From assembly GCA_045810265.1 (NCBI GenBank), contig JBJMWF010000301.1, positions 1 through 7,191 of the forward strand: a DNA stretch of 7,191 bases, written 5' to 3'. Numbering within the stretch: the first letter of the stretch is position 1; every line of letters begins with the position of its first letter. The translations under genes were made by a program, and so were the position numbers. Positions 5,687 through 7,191 of the stretch are shown piece by piece. This DNA is from Scleromatobacter sp045810265 (lineage in GTDB: Bacteria > Pseudomonadota > Gammaproteobacteria > Burkholderiales > Burkholderiaceae_C). Under the pieces are notes generated by a model, which ran no database searches, had not been told where the DNA came from, and saw only the letters and a list, made by a program, of their open reading frames with translations.

Positions 5687-6964
5687 CTATTCGCGCAGCC
5701 AGTCCTTGAACTCGGCCCAGTTGTACTGCATCTGCGCGGCCAGCATGCCGGCCTTGCCCCACACCCGCGGGAGCGCGTAGTCGGCGAAGCCAGCGGGGAT
5801 CGGCGCCCCGCCCGAGATGGCATCGGCGATCAACTCGCCCGCCGCGGTCGTCGGCCCGACGCCGTGGCCGCCGAAGCCCAGTGCATGCCAACTGCCATCG
5901 GGCAGTCGACCGATCTGCGGCATCGAATGGCGCGCGTAGCTCATGAGGCCGCCCCACGCATAGTCGACCTTCACGTCGCGCAGCTCCGGGTAGACCTTGA
6001 GCATGTCGCGCTTGAGCAGCCGGGCGATGGGCTCGGCGGCGCGGTCGAGGATGGAGATGCGGCCGCCCCACAGGATGCGGGTGTCGGGCAGCGCGCGATA
6101 GTAGTCGAACGAGAAACGCGTGTCGTAGATGGCGGCGCGACCCGGGATCGAGCGCGCGAGCGCGTCGCCGAGCGGCTCGGTGGCCATCACGTAGGTGGCG
6201 ATCGGCAGCATCGCGCGCTCCAGCGGCGCGGACACCCCGCGCAGGTAGCCGCCGCCGGCGATGACCACGTGGCCCGCGTGCACGACGCCTTCGGCCGTGC
6301 GCACCTCGTGGCTGCCGCCCGGCGAGCGCGGCGCGACGATGCTGGTCACGCGCGACTGCTCGTGGATGCGCCCGCCTTCGCGTTCGATGGTCGCCGCCAG
6401 GCCGCGCGCGTACTTCAGTGGATGGAAATGGAAGGCGTCCGGCTCCAGCAGCCCGCCGGCGTAGCGCTGCGATGTTGTGTAGGCACCGAGCTCGTCATGC
6501 GACAACAGCTGCCAGTGCACGTCGAACTCGCGCGCCATGAACGCCTGGCGCTGGCGCAGGATCGCATCGTCGTCAAACCAGTTGGCCAGCACGACGCCGC
6601 CCTCGACCGCGTCGCAATCGATCGCGTACTGGGCGATGCGGCGCCGGATCGTCCCGACCGCCTGTTGCGTCAGGCCATACATCGCCCGCGCGCCTTGCGG
6701 GCCCTGGTCGGCCAGCAGCTGCGCGTTGTCCAGACTGAAGCCGCCGAAGACGAAGCCGCCATTGCGGCCCGATGCGCCGTGGCCGACGGTCTCGCCTTCG
6801 ACGAGCAGGACGTCGCGCATGCCCCGCTCGATCAGCCCGATGGCCATGGCCAGCCCCGCAAAGCCGCCGCCGACCACGCACACCTGCGCGTCCGCGTGCC
6901 CGCGCAGCGCGGGACGCACGGGCGCGGGACCTGCGCTCGCAGCGTAGTAGGTGCCTGGATTCAC
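5687..6964 (-). CDS. FAD-dependent amine/D-amino-acid-type oxidoreductase, PuuB-like (DAO family)
   Basis: The 425-residue product starts at GTG 6964 and ends at TAG (5687-5689). Near the start is PGTYYAASA, as in E. coli gamma-glutamylputrescine oxidase PuuB (SSYYAASA, 426 residues). The FAD-binding Rossmann motif VVGGGFAG (30-37) leads to Glu56 at the end of the second strand. Then come GASGRNGG (63-70), typical of the DAO superfamily, AGGLLEPDAFHFHPLKYARG (169-188), which matches the PuuB/OrdL type, and the C-terminal FAD loop GFGGHGVGPTTAAG (363-376). Such enzymes oxidise an amine with O2 or another acceptor, giving an aldehyde or oxo product, ammonia and often H2O2. No signal peptide is seen, so it is probably cytoplasmic. 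The exact substrate is unknown, and no other putrescine-pathway genes are visible. No clear Shine-Dalgarno precedes the GTG; it lies 17 bases after dsbB and may depend on coupled translation. A GTG at 7015 is a longer alternative, disfavoured because the extra residues are shadow-like and overlap dsbB. Confidence 0.88.
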   Translation of the reverse strand: MNPGTYYAASAGPAPVRPALRGHADAQVCVVGGGFAGLAMAIGLIERGMRDVLLVEGETVGHGASGRNGGFVFGGFSLDNAQLLADQGPQGARAMYGLTQQAVGTIRRRIAQYAIDCDAVEGGVVLANWFDDDAILRQRQAFMAREFDVHWQLLSHDELGAYTTSQRYAGGLLEPDAFHFHPLKYARGLAATIEREGGRIHEQSRVTSIVAPRSPGGSHEVRTAEGVVHAGHVVIAGGGYLRGVSAPLERAMLPIATYVMATEPLGDALARSIPGRAAIYDTRFSFDYYRALPDTRILWGGRISILDRAAEPIARLLKRDMLKVYPELRDVKVDYAWGGLMSYARHSMPQIGRLPDGSWHALGFGGHGVGPTTAAGELIADAISGGAPIPAGFADYALPRVWGKAGMLAAQMQYNWAEFKDWLRE

Positions 6965-6981
6965 GCGCGTCGCTGGAACCG

Positions 6982-7191
6982 TCAGCGCGTCTTCATCGAC
7001 GCCCGCAGCGTCCACGCCAGCAGTACCGCCAGGATCACGTACATGAGGCAGCTCCACACCGCGAACGGGATGCCCAGCACCGACACCGCGGCATCGGCGC
7101 ACGAGGCGTAGGCGATGAACAACTGCGGCAGCATGCGATCCAGCTGCAGCGCGGTGGTGATGCGCTCGGCCAGGCTCAGGTCGCACGAGGC
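6982..7191 (-). CDS. dsbB: Disulfide bond formation protein B (DsbB), C-terminal part
   Basis: The last 69 codons are present; the 5' part lies beyond the window edge, and the stop TGA occupies 6984-6982. The fragment begins ASCDLSLAERITTALQLDRM and continues LPQLFIAYASCADAA, closely following the second periplasmic loop of E. coli DsbB (ATCDFMVRF..., VPQVFVASGDCAERQW). The cysteines at fragment positions 3 and 31 correspond to E. coli Cys104 and Cys130, 28 residues apart here against 26 there. A hydrophobic helix VWSCLMYVILAVLLAWTLRA (fourth membrane segment) and a short basic cytoplasmic tail follow. DsbB reoxidises DsbA and passes the electrons to quinone. The E. coli Gly-Asp before the second cysteine and the Trp after it are replaced (YASCADAAVSVLG), so the loop is somewhat divergent. 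The FAD oxidase gene follows 17 bases downstream on the same strand. Confidence 0.88.
   Translation of the reverse strand, partial: ASCDLSLAERITTALQLDRMLPQLFIAYASCADAAVSVLGIPFAVWSCLMYVILAVLLAWTLRASMKTR

Noticed and set aside
5864..7111. A 415-codon plus-strand frame opposite the FAD oxidase
   Set aside because: The minus strand in the same place encodes a full DAO-family protein with all FAD motifs. The plus-strand product is a low-complexity shadow.
6965..7186. N-terminal extension of the FAD oxidase to 7186
   Set aside because: The extra residues overlap dsbB in another frame and have no family resemblance; the PuuB-like N-terminus begins right after GTG 6964.
1..7191. CRISPR arrays, tRNA or rRNA genes, insertion sequences, phage or defence genes
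   Set aside because: I found no regularly spaced repeats, tRNA-like clover-leaf, transposase motifs or terminal inverted repeats; the window reads as ordinary chromosomal DNA.

Overview
The window is very GC-rich chromosomal DNA with strong G/C bias at third codon positions. It looks like a Betaproteobacterium of the order Burkholderiales. The basis is the gene set and the residue style of ParE, ParC and DsbB, plus a lytic transglycosylase lying between parE and parC, an arrangement I recall from that order. The exact genus cannot be fixed from the sequence alone.

Layout. Bases 1-119 are the last 38 codons of parE (topoisomerase IV subunit B), followed by a short hairpin with a T-rich tail that could end the parE transcript. 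Bases 120-554 have no convincing gene. A two-gene overlapping unit follows: a GNAT acetyltransferase (555-1124) and a secreted, probably lipid-anchored lytic transglycosylase (1121-1945, GTG start inside the GTGA overlap). After a GC-rich hairpin comes a complete parC (2118-4454, topoisomerase IV subunit A). An 85-base gap rich in inverted repeats leads to a lipoprotein-like ABC-type substrate-binding protein (4540-5655) with no permease or ATPase gene in view. On the minus strand, converging on it, are a PuuB/DadA-like FAD-dependent amine oxidase (5687-6964) and, just upstream of that, the 3' end of dsbB (6982-7191, running off the window).

How the genes work together. ParE and ParC form the topoisomerase IV tetramer that decatenates daughter chromosomes. 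The transglycosylase cuts peptidoglycan, so decatenation and cell-wall genes sit together, although no functional link is shown. DsbB reoxidises DsbA in the inner membrane and would support disulfides in exported proteins. The FAD oxidase probably acts in the cytoplasm on an amine or amino-acid-like substrate.

I do not see a new defence system, mobile element, CRISPR array or RNA gene. The most interesting leads are modest: the inverted repeats around the ribosome-binding site of the substrate-binding protein, the solitary nature of that protein, the insertion of an acetyltransferase-transglycosylase pair between parE and parC, and the close dsbB-oxidase pairing. The many long reading frames on the opposite strand, one of 1011 codons, are best explained as shadows of GC-rich coding sequence.
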